A DNA stretch of 64,000 bases from Caldilineaceae bacterium (GCA_019637695.1 JAHBVG010000020.1:1-64000); one strand, 5' to 3'; counted from the stretch's first letter, positions 1-8,628 are shown. Translations and numbers: made by a program. Notes: generated by a model not told the origin, from the sequence alone.

Positions 1-327
1 ATGGCAGTTCAGCCTGGCGTCATACGCGATACAATGGCCAGCCCTACCTCGCTGGCGATCGCGCCGGACAATCGATTTGTTTATGCGGCTGGTTTCTCAA
101 GCGATTCGATTGCCACTTTCGGCGCGGAACCGCTCCCCGAAGCGGTACAAAAAGTGGAGCCAAGTTGGCGCAACCTGTGGGGGATCGCGGCCATCGCCCA
201 GCCCAGCGCGGGGACACAAACGGTTGAGGTTCCACTTGTCGATTGGATCACACCGGTCGCACTCTTGATCGGCGGTCTCCTCTGCGTGGGGATCTGGTCT
301 CTGCTTGTGGGTCGCGCCCGTTCCTGA
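1..327 (+). CDS. C-terminal part of a secreted beta-propeller protein (5' truncated)
   Basis: The frame is open from the first base, so the real start is probably outside the window. Residues 15-40 (TSLAIAPDNRFVYAAGF...) read as a last blade of a YVTN/lactonase-type beta-propeller. The last 25 residues form one hydrophobic helix (ITPVALLIGGLLCVGIWSLLV) followed by RARS, as expected for a C-terminal membrane anchor with a short cytoplasmic tail. The family assignment rests on one blade. The function is unknown; a cell-surface role is inferred. Confidence 0.5.
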   Translation: MAVQPGVIRDTMASPTSLAIAPDNRFVYAAGFSSDSIATFGAEPLPEAVQKVEPSWRNLWGIAAIAQPSAGTQTVEVPLVDWITPVALLIGGLLCVGIWSLLVGRARS

Positions 328-416
328 GCAGGGGAACCCATCTCACGGAAGCTCCTCGAAAAGTGGCATACGCTGAGAGAAGTCATCTCAACCAGCCATG
401 TACGAGGAGGTACACC

Positions 417-1241
417 ATGACGGATCAGCCCCAAGAGGGTCGCTTTGCCCGCAAACCAGAGACCGATCCTGATCTGAGCAGGGCGGCGCGCACAGCACGC
501 CCCACCCAAGATGAGCAATTGCTCGAGTCGCCCAAACCAACCGAGACGCCCTTTACCCAGACCGATCCCTGGCGTGTGCTGCGCATTATGGGCGAATTCG
601 TTGAGGGATTCGACACCCTGGCCGAATTAGGACCCGCTGTCTCGATCTTCGGCTCAGCGCGCACCGATCCCAACAATCCTTATTACCGGGCCACCGTCGA
701 GACAGCACGCCTGCTGGCCGAGGCGGGGTTGGCGATCATCACTGGCGGCGGTCCTGGCATTATGGAAGCAGGCAACGTTGGCGCGCAAGAGGGCGGCGGC
801 GTCTCGGTGGGGTTGGGGATCGAACTTCCCTTCGAGCAGGGCGTCAATCGCTTTGTGGATGTGCCCATCAACTTCCGCTATTTTTTTGTGCGCAAAACAG
901 TCTTCGTCAAATATGCCCAGGCGTTCGTGATCTTTCCCGGCGGCTTCGGCACATTGGATGAACTCTTCGAGGCGCTAACGCTGATCCAAACCGGCAAGAT
1001 CCACAACTTCCCCGTGATTCTTTATGGATCGGACTATTGGCGCGGCCTGCTCCATTGGCTGCGCAACACGATGCTGGCCGAAGGCAAAATCGGCCCGGCG
1101 GATCTCGATTTAATCGTCATCTCTGACTCACCAGAGGAGATCCGCGATCTGGTGATGGAGGCGATGGTGGAAGGCGGTTGGTGCGAAGAAAAGGAAGCCG
1201 CCGCCCGCGAGGAGACCCGTCGCGTCTACAGCCCCAATTGA
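417..1241 (+). CDS. LOG-family (TIGR00730-like) Rossmann-fold protein
   Basis: A 274-residue protein. The ATG at 417 is chosen because an AGGAGG-type Shine-Dalgarno lies just upstream (about 405-411); the frame is open further upstream but has no ribosome site. Residues near 110 read GGGPGIMEA and near 175 read PGGFGTLDE. The PGGxGTxxE signature defines the LOG (lysine-decarboxylase-like, nucleoside-5'-monophosphate phosphoribohydrolase) fold. Known members cleave cytokinin nucleotides or AMP to base and ribose-5-phosphate. The first ~55 residues are polar and probably disordered. The exact substrate cannot be told from sequence. It stands alone with a palindrome after its stop. Confidence 0.85.
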   Translation: MTDQPQEGRFARKPETDPDLSRAARTARPTQDEQLLESPKPTETPFTQTDPWRVLRIMGEFVEGFDTLAELGPAVSIFGSARTDPNNPYYRATVETARLLAEAGLAIITGGGPGIMEAGNVGAQEGGGVSVGLGIELPFEQGVNRFVDVPINFRYFFVRKTVFVKYAQAFVIFPGGFGTLDELFEALTLIQTGKIHNFPVILYGSDYWRGLLHWLRNTMLAEGKIGPADLDLIVISDSPEEIRDLVMEAMVEGGWCEEKEAAAREETRRVYSPN

Positions 1242-1249
1242 GTGTATTC

Positions 1250-1325
1250 GTAGGGGTTTGGGTGGATGGCTTACAAAAATCGTCTGCGTAAGCCAATGCT
1301 CTTCTGCCGTCCACCCAAACCCTTA
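1250..1325. repeat. long inverted repeat, GTAGGGG family
   Basis: Arms 1250-1270 and 1305-1325 match as inverted copies at 19 of 21 positions. An inner hairpin (GCTTAC/GTAAGC, 1269-1274 and 1288-1293) sits inside. There is no T-run, so it is an intergenic palindrome more than a classic terminator. Similar GTAGGGG/CCCTAC-flavoured palindromes occur near 37024 and 43460. Confidence 0.75.
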
Positions 1326-1408
1326 CCCAATCGATTTGATAGCCAGGTCACGGGCTTGTACAATAACGGGGTATTGTCTGCCCGATCCATCACCAAGGGA
1401 ATTTGCCC

Positions 1409-2365
1409 GTGAACAACCCACCCCTTTTTGGTCCTTATGGACGAACGGTCCTGGCGTACGCCGAGCGGCTCTCCCGTTATGGCGCCAATGCAGCTTGGTT
1501 CCACATGTTCGACGCCGAGGCTTTTGAGATCTGCGCGCAGCATGGATTGGCCCCTTGTGTGGAATTCAAGACCTTCCGCGCTGATTTCACTCAGCATCCC
1601 CATTTGATCCCCACAGGCGTGGATGGAAAGCCGATCCGCTATGGACGATTGGTGCAGGGTGTCTGCCTCTCGCAGACGGAATTCCTGGCCGAGATCGAAG
1701 AAGCGTTGTGGGCAGGGATACGCGCTTACCAGCCCGCAGGCATCTGGCTTGATTATCTCACCTACGCCGGCTGGTTCGAGGTCCCCGATCCTGATTTACA
1801 GGAGAGCTGCTTCTGCCCCTCCTGTGTTGCGGAATTTTGCGAAGCGACGGGGATCGACGCCGCCAAGCCCAATCAGATCCTGAGCCAGCACAGCGAAGCA
1901 TGGACGCGCCACAAATGCGAGCGAATCGCCCAGTTCGGTCATCGCTACGCCGAGATCATCCGCAGCGCGCTGCCCAGTTGTATTATCGGCGCGTACATGT
2001 GCCCGTGGACGCCGCAGGAGTTCGACGACGCGCTCACCCGTATCTTCGCGCAGGATTACACGCTGCTCGCCCCATCCATCGATATCTTCACGCCGTTGAT
2101 CTATGCACAAAAGAGCGGACGCGATGCTGATTGGGGGCGACAATGGTTGGAAGCATCGCCAACCTTTATCCCCGCTGATAGACAGACCCAATTGATCCTC
2201 GATGCGCTGGACTTCCCCGTAAGTTTGCAGGCGGCAGCGCAGGCGGAATCGCCCAGTTGGGGCATTCAGCTTTTTGGCGGCGCCGACATCTTCGCCCATG
2301 AGGAAAGGGCGGCTATCTTCCAACAGGCTGTGGAACAAATCCAACATACCCTCACACAAGCGTAG
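1409..2365 (+). CDS. putative glycoside-hydrolase-like TIM-barrel protein
   Basis: A 318-residue protein. The GTG at 1409 is preferred over a TTG at 1403 because the AAGGGA at 1395-1400 is correctly spaced only for the GTG. Segments such as GIWLDYLTYAGWFE (about 110-125) and the C-F-C-x2-C cluster after it resemble hypothetical glycosidase-like TIM barrels, in which an Asp on a strand end and a Tyr/Trp-rich pocket bind sugar. No specific GH family can be named. It ends 5 bp before the nuclease gene, so the two are probably co-transcribed. Confidence 0.5.
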   Translation: MNNPPLFGPYGRTVLAYAERLSRYGANAAWFHMFDAEAFEICAQHGLAPCVEFKTFRADFTQHPHLIPTGVDGKPIRYGRLVQGVCLSQTEFLAEIEEALWAGIRAYQPAGIWLDYLTYAGWFEVPDPDLQESCFCPSCVAEFCEATGIDAAKPNQILSQHSEAWTRHKCERIAQFGHRYAEIIRSALPSCIIGAYMCPWTPQEFDDALTRIFAQDYTLLAPSIDIFTPLIYAQKSGRDADWGRQWLEASPTFIPADRQTQLILDALDFPVSLQAAAQAESPSWGIQLFGGADIFAHEERAAIFQQAVEQIQHTLTQA

Positions 2366-2370
2366 GCCCT

Positions 2371-3102
2371 ATGGATGCAGAAATCGTCTCTCAACTGCTG
2401 CGAGTTCTCGTCACCATTCTGCTGCTGGTGGGCTTCGGCGTGGTGATCCTTATCTCGGTTGGCTGGGCAACGCGCCCCAATCAGGGCATAAAACCCACAA
2501 TGAGCAGCGTCCGCACGGCTGAGGCTGAAGAGGAAGAAAACGAGGATTCAGCGTTGATCCCAGGCCAACCGGTGCGGCTGAGATCGCGTTTGTACTATTA
2601 CGCCGCCCACGTCACCAGCGTCTACGATGGGGATACGATCACCGTTGATGTAGATCTGGGTCTGGGCGTCTGGCGGCACAATCAAAGCATCCGCCTATGG
2701 AAGATCAACGCGCCCGAGGTGCGCGGCGCGGAACGAGAGCAGGGATTGAAGGTGCGCGATTTTGTGCGCTCCCAAATATTGGACAAGCAGATCCTGCTGC
2801 GCACGATTTTGGATAAACGGGGCGTGGATCAGACGGAAAAGTTTGGGCGTATGTTGGGGGAAATCCTCGTGGAAGACGAATCGGGGACTGTTTTCAACCT
2901 TAACGAATTGTTGCTCGAACGTGGGATGGCTTTACCCATGGATGAAAAAGGGTCGATGGTCTCAGCCGAAAGTCGCTCGATTTCCGTTCCACCGGACCGC
3001 ATCGCCTGCCCCTTCTGCGGTCAGATCCGCGCTGTGGATCAAGATACAGCGCAGATGCGGCTTTGCCCCAACTGCCTTGATCCAGCGCGGTCGGTCTTTT
3101 GA
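2371..3102 (+). CDS. membrane-anchored thermonuclease (SNase) with C-terminal zinc ribbon
   Basis: A 243-residue protein. Residues 9-33 form one membrane helix, followed by an acidic linker. The SNase (OB-fold) domain spans about 75-190: YDGDTITV gives the Ca-binding Asp, IRLWKINAPE gives the catalytic Arg and Glu, and KFGR gives the second Arg, so the catalytic set looks intact. The C-terminus carries CPFCG...CPNC, a likely four-cysteine zinc ribbon unusual for this family. With an N-terminal anchor the nuclease domain would be held at the membrane, probably outside. The stop codon lies in the first bases of the following heptad-repeat hairpin. Confidence 0.85.
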   Translation: MDAEIVSQLLRVLVTILLLVGFGVVILISVGWATRPNQGIKPTMSSVRTAEAEEEENEDSALIPGQPVRLRSRLYYYAAHVTSVYDGDTITVDVDLGLGVWRHNQSIRLWKINAPEVRGAEREQGLKVRDFVRSQILDKQILLRTILDKRGVDQTEKFGRMLGEILVEDESGTVFNLNELLLERGMALPMDEKGSMVSAESRSISVPPDRIACPFCGQIRAVDQDTAQMRLCPNCLDPARSVF

Positions 3103-3154
3103 TTGGTGACTGGTGACTGGGAAGGGTACTCTTCCCAGTCACCAGTCACCAATC
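3101..3154. terminator. perfect 24-bp stem-loop of heptad repeats between convergent genes
   Basis: Arms 3101-3124 and 3131-3154 are exact inverted complements with a 6-nt loop. The arms are built from the heptad GTGACTG. The position between the convergent nuclease and mdh genes would suit a two-way terminator, but there is no T-run. The left arm overlaps the nuclease stop codon (3100-3102). Confidence 0.8.
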
Positions 3155-3169
3155 CCCACTCCCTATTTT

Positions 3170-4141
3170 CTACAACACCGCGGCGCGCTCTTCGAGCAAT
3201 TCATCGCCGGTGATTTTGATGCGTTCGCGGTCGAAGGCACTCAAATCGAGACCCTGCACAATCTCGAATTTTCCATCCTTGACGATGACCGGATAGCTGA
3301 AAATCACACCCTCTGGCGAGCCGTACTCGCCCGTGCTGGGGATAGCCATGCTGGTCCAATTACCGGCGGGCGTCCCATTGTACCAGGTCTGCACATGGTT
3401 GATACAGGCATTGGCGGCGCTGGCTGCGCTGCTCTGGCCGCGGGCTTCGATCACGGTGGCGCCGCGCTTCTGCACGGTGGGGATGAAATTATTCTTGATC
3501 CAATTGTCGTCGTTGATCACCTGGGGCGCGGGTTTACCGTCGATCTCAGCGTGGAAGGCATCGGGGTATTGGGTGGCGCTGTGGTTGCCCCAAATGCTCA
3601 CCTTTTTGACAGCAGTCACGGGGACGCCGGCCTTTTGGGCAAGTTGGCTCACGGCGCGGTTGTGATCAAGGCGGGTCATGGCGGTGAAGCGTTCTTTGGG
3701 GATGTCCGGCGCGTTGTGCATGGCGATGAGGCAGTTGGTATTGGCAGGGTTGCCCACCACTACCACACGGATATCATCCGCAGCGTTGGCATTCAGCGCC
3801 TGCCCCTGCCCAATAAAGATCTGACCGTTGGCGCTGAGCAGGTCCTTGCGTTCCATGCCCTGGCTGCGCGGACGCGCACCCACCAGCAGCGCCCAGTTGA
3901 CGCCGTTAAAGGCTGTGGCCGCGTCATCACTTGTCACCACCCCATGGAGCAGCGGAAAGGCGCAGTCGTCCAGCTCCATTACAACGCCTTCCAGCGCCTT
4001 TATAGCCGGGGTAATTTCCAACAATTGCAGGATCACCGGTTGATCGGGGCCAAAGAGATCCCCATTGGCGATTCGATAAAGGAGCGCGTAGCCAATGTTG
4101 CCGGCAGCGCCGGTGACAGCTACACGAATCGGAGCAGCCAT
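3170..4141 (-). CDS. mdh: malate dehydrogenase
   Basis: A 323-residue NAD-dependent malate dehydrogenase interconverting malate and oxaloacetate in the TCA cycle. The N-terminus has the dinucleotide-binding [25 protein letters not shown] supplies substrate-binding Arg residues, NPANTN is the typical nucleotide-side motif, TRLDHNRA holds the catalytic Asp and Arg, and [11 protein letters not shown] holds the catalytic His. These features match the 'cytosolic/type 2' MDH group, not the LDH-like group. A GAAAGGAAG Shine-Dalgarno precedes the ATG. It is convergent with the nuclease gene. Confidence 0.95.
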   Translation of the reverse strand: MAAPIRVAVTGAAGNIGYALLYRIANGDLFGPDQPVILQLLEITPAIKALEGVVMELDDCAFPLLHGVVTSDDAATAFNGVNWALLVGARPRSQGMERKDLLSANGQIFIGQGQALNANAADDIRVVVVGNPANTNCLIAMHNAPDIPKERFTAMTRLDHNRAVSQLAQKAGVPVTAVKKVSIWGNHSATQYPDAFHAEIDGKPAPQVINDDNWIKNNFIPTVQKRGATVIEARGQSSAASAANACINHVQTWYNGTPAGNWTSMAIPSTGEYGSPEGVIFSYPVIVKDGKFEIVQGLDLSAFDRERIKITGDELLEERAAVL

Positions 4142-4442
4142 AGTTCATTCTTCCTTTCGCAATGGATGAAAACTGAGTACTAGCGTGAGGATACCGCCAA
4201 TCCGCCGGATCGTCAATCTTGCAGGGATTGTTGCGAGGATGGCATTGGTTACCCACAGTGATAAATCTGCAACGGGATTCGAGGGGTCAAGGTGTGTATG
4301 CTATAATCCGATTTCGGTGACGGAGCGGTTGGACTCCTTCCCAGTGAAACCTTTTTTCACATTCCAGCGTTACTGTCACCAGTTCCACAACAGTGTGTGG
4401 GCTGGTCAGTCTACTTCATTCCTCTGTACAAGGAGAGTCAAT
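4142..4442. other. divergent intergenic region
   Basis: About 300 bases between the mdh start (minus) and the FG-GAP protein start (plus). I see an extended -10 promoter at 4299-4307 for the plus-strand gene and a leader with GGAGAG before the ATG. The frame of the plus-strand gene is open here, but no upstream start has a ribosome site. No other gene is supported. Confidence 0.5.
4299..4307 (+). promoter_or_regulatory. extended -10 promoter
   Basis: The sequence TGCTATAAT matches a TGnTATAAT extended -10 element. The expected -35 position is a poor match, as is common for extended -10 promoters. It lies about 135 bases before the ATG of the FG-GAP protein. Confidence 0.55.
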
Positions 4443-6503
4443 ATGCTCAAACGTTTTGTGGCGCGCGCAGCGTCCATTTTCATCTTGCTGTCGCTTCTCT
4501 TGCCGCAGGGTAGGACGCCGGTTGTTCAGGCAGAGACAGCAGCTACCCCTGATGAGGAGATCATCTACATCGACGCCGCAGGATATATCAGGATTATTGA
4601 TCCCAATGTAGCGCCGGGAACCCAAGAGATCCGTTGGGTAAGCCCTGAAGGGGGTTGGTATGATTTTGCCACGGGCGACTTTAACGGCGACGGCGATGCT
4701 GAAATCGCGGCGATTGGCAACGGCAAATTGACCATCTTTGATCCAGTGGTGCAACCCAACAGCGGCGTCACCCCACATGGAGAATACAATCTGGTGCCTT
4801 GGGTGCGTCTCTTTGAAATGCCGCTGCCCGGCGACGTGACTTTGCAGCGGATCGGCGCTGGCAACCTGGATCAAGGCGTGCCGGGCGATGAGATCATCGT
4901 CGGTTACCCTGTCAACGAGCCAAACAACATCAATTACCGGCTGCGGGTGATCAAGCGCACCGATGCGCAAGGACATAACTGGATAGATCATGTGAACGCC
5001 GGTTTTGGCATGCCCTGGAAGGTGGTTGAGGTTGGCAACATCACCGGCACTGGCTCAGACGACATCGTCCGTCTGCGCGATGCGGATATCTCTGCAGTTG
5101 AGGCGGTGCAGATCGACAACAACTGGCAAGGGATCTTCAGCCGGGATCGAACCGGCTTCCTCTACACATCTGCCGCTATTGGACGTCTCTACGGCGGCGC
5201 TACCCGTGAAGTGGCGCTTACTCGCACCTTCGGGGGCACAACCGAAGCAGCTTCAGTGATCATCTACCGCTTTGTCAACAACAACTGGGTTGTCGATCAA
5301 GCGGATGAGCTAAGGAATTTCCCCCATCCGCATTTCGTCTTCTTTGCCGATATCAACGGCAGCGGCGACGATGAACTCTTCTGGATGCGTGACACACAAG
5401 GAAGCGGTATCCGCATGGTGATGGTGAACCGCGGCAGCGACAACCTCCCCGCCTTTGAACTCGCGCTGGACGCCGACAATGGCTATCGAGTTGGCGCTGG
5501 CGGCGATGTAGACGGCGATGGACGGGAAGAGGTCGTGATCATGCGCAACAATCGCATTCTCCTCTTCGAGAATCCTGAGGTTGGTTCAGGCGCAGCCACG
5601 CGCCATTGGGATGTGAGTACCAACAGCCGCAGCCTCGCCACCGCCAATGTGGACGGCAACGGCTTCGTCGCTGGCAACCGGTTCAGCGTCGACGTCAGCG
5701 CCATCAATGTTTCGTTGACTTCGGGTTCTCTCAGCGATGCCATCCGTACCATCCGGTTGACGAGTATTGGCAACCAAACCAATATTCCTTTCACCGTAGA
5801 AAAGGAACGAGGCTCGACCTGGTTCACCATCTCCGCCTCGGATTCCAATACCACGCCGGCGAATCTCTTCATCACCGGCTTCAACGCCACCCAACTCAAA
5901 CCAGGCGTCTACACCGATCGGTTGGTGATTCGCTCCACCGCGACTGTGTTGAATCAGCCCTTCTATGTGCCGATTACGCTAACTGTCACCGAGGTGAGTT
6001 TCAACGTTTCGCGCAACGAAATCGGTTTCGCGTTCCCTGCGCAGAATCCGACTCAGCAGGTGCAGACTGTGGTTGTTAGCAGCCCCTTTCCTGGGCTTAC
6101 TTATTCGGCAGCGTTGATCCCAGCGCCTGCGTTTAGGGAAGCAATTGAAGCCCTGGGCGAGACGCCGCGCAGCGGCTATCTCACCGAAGAGGGCGACATT
6201 GTCCTCTTTAGCGAGGATGGGGAAGAGTACCGCATTGCCCTAGAGCAGACAGAGGGCGTCTCGGCGGCGGCTACATGGCCGTCGGTGCCGTGGGCGACGG
6301 TAGAATCGACAAGAAACATCATGGATGATACCATCACCATCACAGCGGCTCCACAGCAGATGGCGCAACAGGTTGAACATGCGATTTTGCTCATCGTCGC
6401 CGATGAACGCGCCGGTGTCTACCCCAACAACATCGCCGTTGTCCGGGTAACAGCGCTGAAGGATGTGACGAACTTTGTCTATATGCCGACGATCTTCAGG
6501 TAA
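4443..6503 (+). CDS. secreted FG-GAP/VCBS-repeat protein with C-terminal surface tag
   Basis: A 686-residue exported protein. The ATG at 4443 follows GGAGAG and begins a classic signal peptide: MLKRF, a hydrophobic core, then cleavage near VQA-ET (about residue 31). Repeats with D-x-[DN]-G-D-G (for example GDFNGDGDAE, GDVDGDGREE) are calcium-binding FG-GAP/VCBS blades that build a beta-propeller over roughly residues 35-370. Residues about 400-560 read like BACON or other Ig-like domains (NVSLTSGSLSDAIRTIRLT). The protein ends in NFVYMPTIFR. Similar short aromatic-Leu/Met-Pro...Arg tails end many Chloroflexota exported proteins as I recall. The ligand is unknown. A strong terminator follows. 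Confidence 0.75.
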   Translation: MLKRFVARAASIFILLSLLLPQGRTPVVQAETAATPDEEIIYIDAAGYIRIIDPNVAPGTQEIRWVSPEGGWYDFATGDFNGDGDAEIAAIGNGKLTIFDPVVQPNSGVTPHGEYNLVPWVRLFEMPLPGDVTLQRIGAGNLDQGVPGDEIIVGYPVNEPNNINYRLRVIKRTDAQGHNWIDHVNAGFGMPWKVVEVGNITGTGSDDIVRLRDADISAVEAVQIDNNWQGIFSRDRTGFLYTSAAIGRLYGGATREVALTRTFGGTTEAASVIIYRFVNNNWVVDQADELRNFPHPHFVFFADINGSGDDELFWMRDTQGSGIRMVMVNRGSDNLPAFELALDADNGYRVGAGGDVDGDGREEVVIMRNNRILLFENPEVGSGAATRHWDVSTNSRSLATANVDGNGFVAGNRFSVDVSAINVSLTSGSLSDAIRTIRLTSIGNQTNIPFTVEKERGSTWFTISASDSNTTPANLFITGFNATQLKPGVYTDRLVIRSTATVLNQPFYVPITLTVTEVSFNVSRNEIGFAFPAQNPTQQVQTVVVSSPFPGLTYSAALIPAPAFREAIEALGETPRSGYLTEEGDIVLFSEDGEEYRIALEQTEGVSAAATWPSVPWATVESTRNIMDDTITITAAPQQMAQQVEHAILLIVADERAGVYPNNIAVVRVTALKDVTNFVYMPTIFR

Positions 6504-6532
6504 AGAAGCAGGTAGCAGATAGCAGGAAGCAA

Positions 6533-6563
6533 AGAGGGCCGCCTCATGGGCGGCCCTCTCTTT
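6533..6563 (+). terminator. rho-independent terminator
   Basis: GAGGGCCGCC (6534-6543) pairs with 6549-6558 across a 5-nt loop, followed by CTTT. It ends the FG-GAP gene. Just after it (6587-6617) are scrambled heptad pieces (CCCAATC, AGTCATA) like half of a repeat hairpin. Confidence 0.75.
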
Positions 6564-6611
6564 AACTACGTTAAAAGTGACAAGACCCAATCCCGAGTCA
6601 TAAATCCCCAA

Positions 6612-7433
6612 TCACTTCTTTCTCGCACGACAGAGTTCAACAATGCGCGGCAAGGAAACCACCAGATCCTCGCGCAAGATGAGATCCGCTTTGTGATCGG
6701 CCAGCGTCCCGCTCAAATTTAAGATCACCAGGCGAGCGCCACGCCGTTTGGCCAATAGTGGTAGATCGGCGGCGGGCATCACCTCCAAACTGGTGCCGAT
6801 AGCCAGCATGAGATCACAGTGCAGCGCCGCTTGCTGGGCGTGGACCAGATCCTCATGGGGCAGGTCCTCGCCAAAGAGAACGACATTGGGCTTGAGGATG
6901 GCGCCGCACTGGGGGCAATGGGGCAGTTCAGACGCGTTCTCGCCCTGCAGAAGTAGATCCCAAAAGTGGGGATCACGTTCACGATAATGGCAAGCGAGAC
7001 AGGTTGCCCCTTCGGTTGAGCCATGTACATGCACAACCCGGCTCGATCCGGCGCGCTGATGAAGATCATCAATATTCTGCGTGATGATCAGATCCAATAG
7101 ACCCGAGGCTTCAAGCACAGCCAGCGCGCGATGGGCCGGGTTCGGCTGCGCCGTTGCCATTTTGCGCGCCAACGGGCGGATCCAGTTATAGAAGCGTTCG
7201 GGATGTTCGCGAAATCCCCAAATCGAGGCCACATCAAACGGATCGGCATGTTTCCAGATCCCGGATTCGGGCGACCGGAAATCAGGAATCCCTGAGCGGG
7301 TGCTGATCCCCGCGCCGGTCAAAACCACTGTACGGCGCGAAGCGAGCAGGAGATCACACACTTGTTCATAGATCGCCTCCGCTACACCAGAACGGCTCCG
7401 CTGTCGCAAGCCGCTTAAAATTGTACCTAGCAT
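6612..7433 (-). CDS. NAD-dependent protein deacylase, sirtuin (Sir2) family
   Basis: A 273-residue sirtuin that would remove acyl groups from lysines using NAD+. GAGISTRSGIPDFRS (about residues 41-55) is the NAD-binding signature, TQNIDDLHQRAG holds the ribose-binding Asn/Asp, and HVHGS supplies the catalytic His. The zinc site is C-x2-C near 154 and C-x2-C near 180 (CPQCG). GTSLEVMPAADLP completes the Rossmann fold. The extra N-terminal ~25 residues before the core are ordinary in length. The gene is transcribed away from the phosphatidyltransferase gene. Confidence 0.92.
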   Translation of the reverse strand: MLGTILSGLRQRSRSGVAEAIYEQVCDLLLASRRTVVLTGAGISTRSGIPDFRSPESGIWKHADPFDVASIWGFREHPERFYNWIRPLARKMATAQPNPAHRALAVLEASGLLDLIITQNIDDLHQRAGSSRVVHVHGSTEGATCLACHYRERDPHFWDLLLQGENASELPHCPQCGAILKPNVVLFGEDLPHEDLVHAQQAALHCDLMLAIGTSLEVMPAADLPLLAKRRGARLVILNLSGTLADHKADLILREDLVVSLPRIVELCRARKK

Positions 7434-7493
7434 GATCCCCCCAAAAGGTTACAACACCGGCCCAGCCCATGAGCATTTCTTACGATCCGTGAT

Positions 7494-7521
7494 TTGTACC
7501 GCCCCAATCGAATGGTATACT
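7494..7521 (+). promoter_or_regulatory. sigma70-type promoter of the phosphatidyltransferase gene
   Basis: TTGTAC at 7494-7499, a 16-nt spacer, then TATACT at 7516-7521 with an upstream TG (TGGTATACT). The element is about 70 bases before the start codon. Confidence 0.55.
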
Positions 7522-7592
7522 GAACATATCTTTCACTGAGCTATCCCGTTTCACCTCGATCCTCATCATCTGTGCAGAAGGGAATGGTATCG

Positions 7593-8201
7593 ATGATATC
7601 CAAGTATGGACGTTCGCTCCTGGCTGTCCCTGTGAACGCCACTGCCCGCCGTCTGCATGCATTGGGCGTCACTCCTAACGGTGTCACCCTCATCGGCTTT
7701 TTGTTAACTGTTGTCGCCTCTACGCTCCTGGCAATTGGTGAATTACGCTGGGGCGGGATCGTACTGCTTTTGGCTTCGCTTTTTGACATGTTGGATGGCG
7801 CAGTGGCTCGCTTTACCAATCAGGTAAGCAAGTTTGGCGCCTTTTTAGACAGTACACTCGACCGCTACTCAGAGAGCATCACGCTGCTAGGGCTGGCATT
7901 TTACTATGCAGGCCGTAGCGAGAGTCAAATCCACCTTTTGCTTATCTTCCTCGCCCTCATTGGCTCGTGGATGGTCAGCTACACACGGGCCCGCGCCGAA
8001 GGTCTACAGATCGAATGCAAGAGCGGCTTTTTACAACGCCCCGAACGGCTTACAATCCTGATCGCTGGGTTGATCCTGGGGTGGGTTCTGCCCGCGCTCT
8101 GGATCTTAGGCATCCTTACCAATATTACTGCCGTCCAGCGCATCTACGAGGTCTACGTACGGACGATGGCGCCGAACAGTAAGAGTGCTGCCACCGACTA
8201 A
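7593..8201 (+). CDS. CDP-alcohol phosphatidyltransferase family membrane protein
   Basis: A 202-residue integral membrane enzyme that joins a CDP-activated lipid to an alcohol. The signature D-G-x2-A-R-x8-G-x3-D-x3-D is complete (DGAVARFTNQ...GAFLDSTLD, about residues 66-89), so the metal site is intact. About five to six hydrophobic helices are visible. The ATG at 7593 is chosen because AGAAGGGA (7576-7583) is well spaced for it; a GTG at 7572 and an ATG at 7584 are in frame but badly spaced. The alcohol (glycerol-phosphate, inositol-phosphate or other) cannot be assigned. It is monocistronic. Confidence 0.85.
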   Translation: MISKYGRSLLAVPVNATARRLHALGVTPNGVTLIGFLLTVVASTLLAIGELRWGGIVLLLASLFDMLDGAVARFTNQVSKFGAFLDSTLDRYSESITLLGLAFYYAGRSESQIHLLLIFLALIGSWMVSYTRARAEGLQIECKSGFLQRPERLTILIAGLILGWVLPALWILGILTNITAVQRIYEVYVRTMAPNSKSAATD

Positions 8202-8339
8202 CCGCCGCGATTTCCATTCCGCTAATTCAACTTCATGTCAAAATGCCTGTGGATCGAGGATAAGTCTACTATCCCAATAGTAGCGGGGGCGATGGTTATC
8301 GTCAAGTAGTGATAACCCGATCTCAGATAACGACAAGAT

Positions 8340-8368
8340 TTGACTTTCAAAGATCCCCCTGTTATTCT
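8340..8368 (+). promoter_or_regulatory. promoter of the lysine operon leader
   Basis: TTGACT (8340-8345), a 17-nt spacer, and TATTCT (8363-8368). It is the best promoter match in this intergenic region. It would start a transcript near 8375 that includes the Lys-rich leader peptide and the terminator at 8596-8628 before reaching homocitrate synthase. Confidence 0.6.
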
Positions 8369-8461
8369 CTGTCGAAACGTACTACTTACCTTCGCTCTAG
8401 CCAGGTCACGGACCCGCCTGGGGCATCGGGCTTAGTAGTTGCGTCGAAGCAGCAAATTGCC

Positions 8462-8551
8462 ATGAAGAGATCCAATGCAGTGAAACGTATGCACATTCAA
8501 TCGCTTATCGCCGATACCAAGAAAAAGAGCAAGAAGCAGCAGCCGGACTGA
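8462..8551 (+). CDS. lysine-rich leader peptide of the lysine operon attenuator
   Basis: A 29-codon reading frame whose C-terminal part is ADTKKKSKKQQPD: five of six consecutive codons (20-25) are Lys. A 20-codon version starts at the in-frame ATG at 8489. No strong Shine-Dalgarno is visible. The stop codon (8549-8551) lies immediately before CTGTCTGG (8553-8560), which can pair with CCAGACAG (8605-8612) in the following terminator. A ribosome stalled on the Lys codons would leave this segment free, while one at the stop would cover it. This is the geometry of amino-acid attenuation. Leader-peptide control of lysine genes is known in Thermus as I recall. The regulation here is inferred. Confidence 0.65.
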   Translation: MKRSNAVKRMHIQSLIADTKKKSKKQQPD

Positions 8552-8595
8552 TCTGTCTGGGATTTTGTGCTTGCTCGATTCACGTAAGCGAAGCG

Positions 8596-8628
8596 ACCGG
8601 CTATCCAGACAGGATGGGCCGGTTTTTT
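8596..8628 (+). terminator. attenuator terminator upstream of the lysine operon
   Basis: The stem 8596-8606 pairs with 8612-8623 with one bulge and a 5-nt loop (AGACA), then six T (8623-8628). The loop and inner right stem (8605-8612) are also complementary to 8553-8560 next to the leader stop codon, giving a competing antiterminator. AGCCGG (8541-8546) could also capture CCGGCT (8597-8602). Confidence 0.7.

Noticed and set aside
8401..8460. Lysine riboswitch (L-box) or T-box
   Set aside because: I do not see the conserved L-box core or a T-box sequence; the Lys-codon leader explains the region better.
8309..8461. Upstream extension of the leader-peptide frame to 80 codons
   Set aside because: It starts before the predicted promoter (8340-8368) and lacks a ribosome site; the short versions from 8462 or 8489 fit attenuation.
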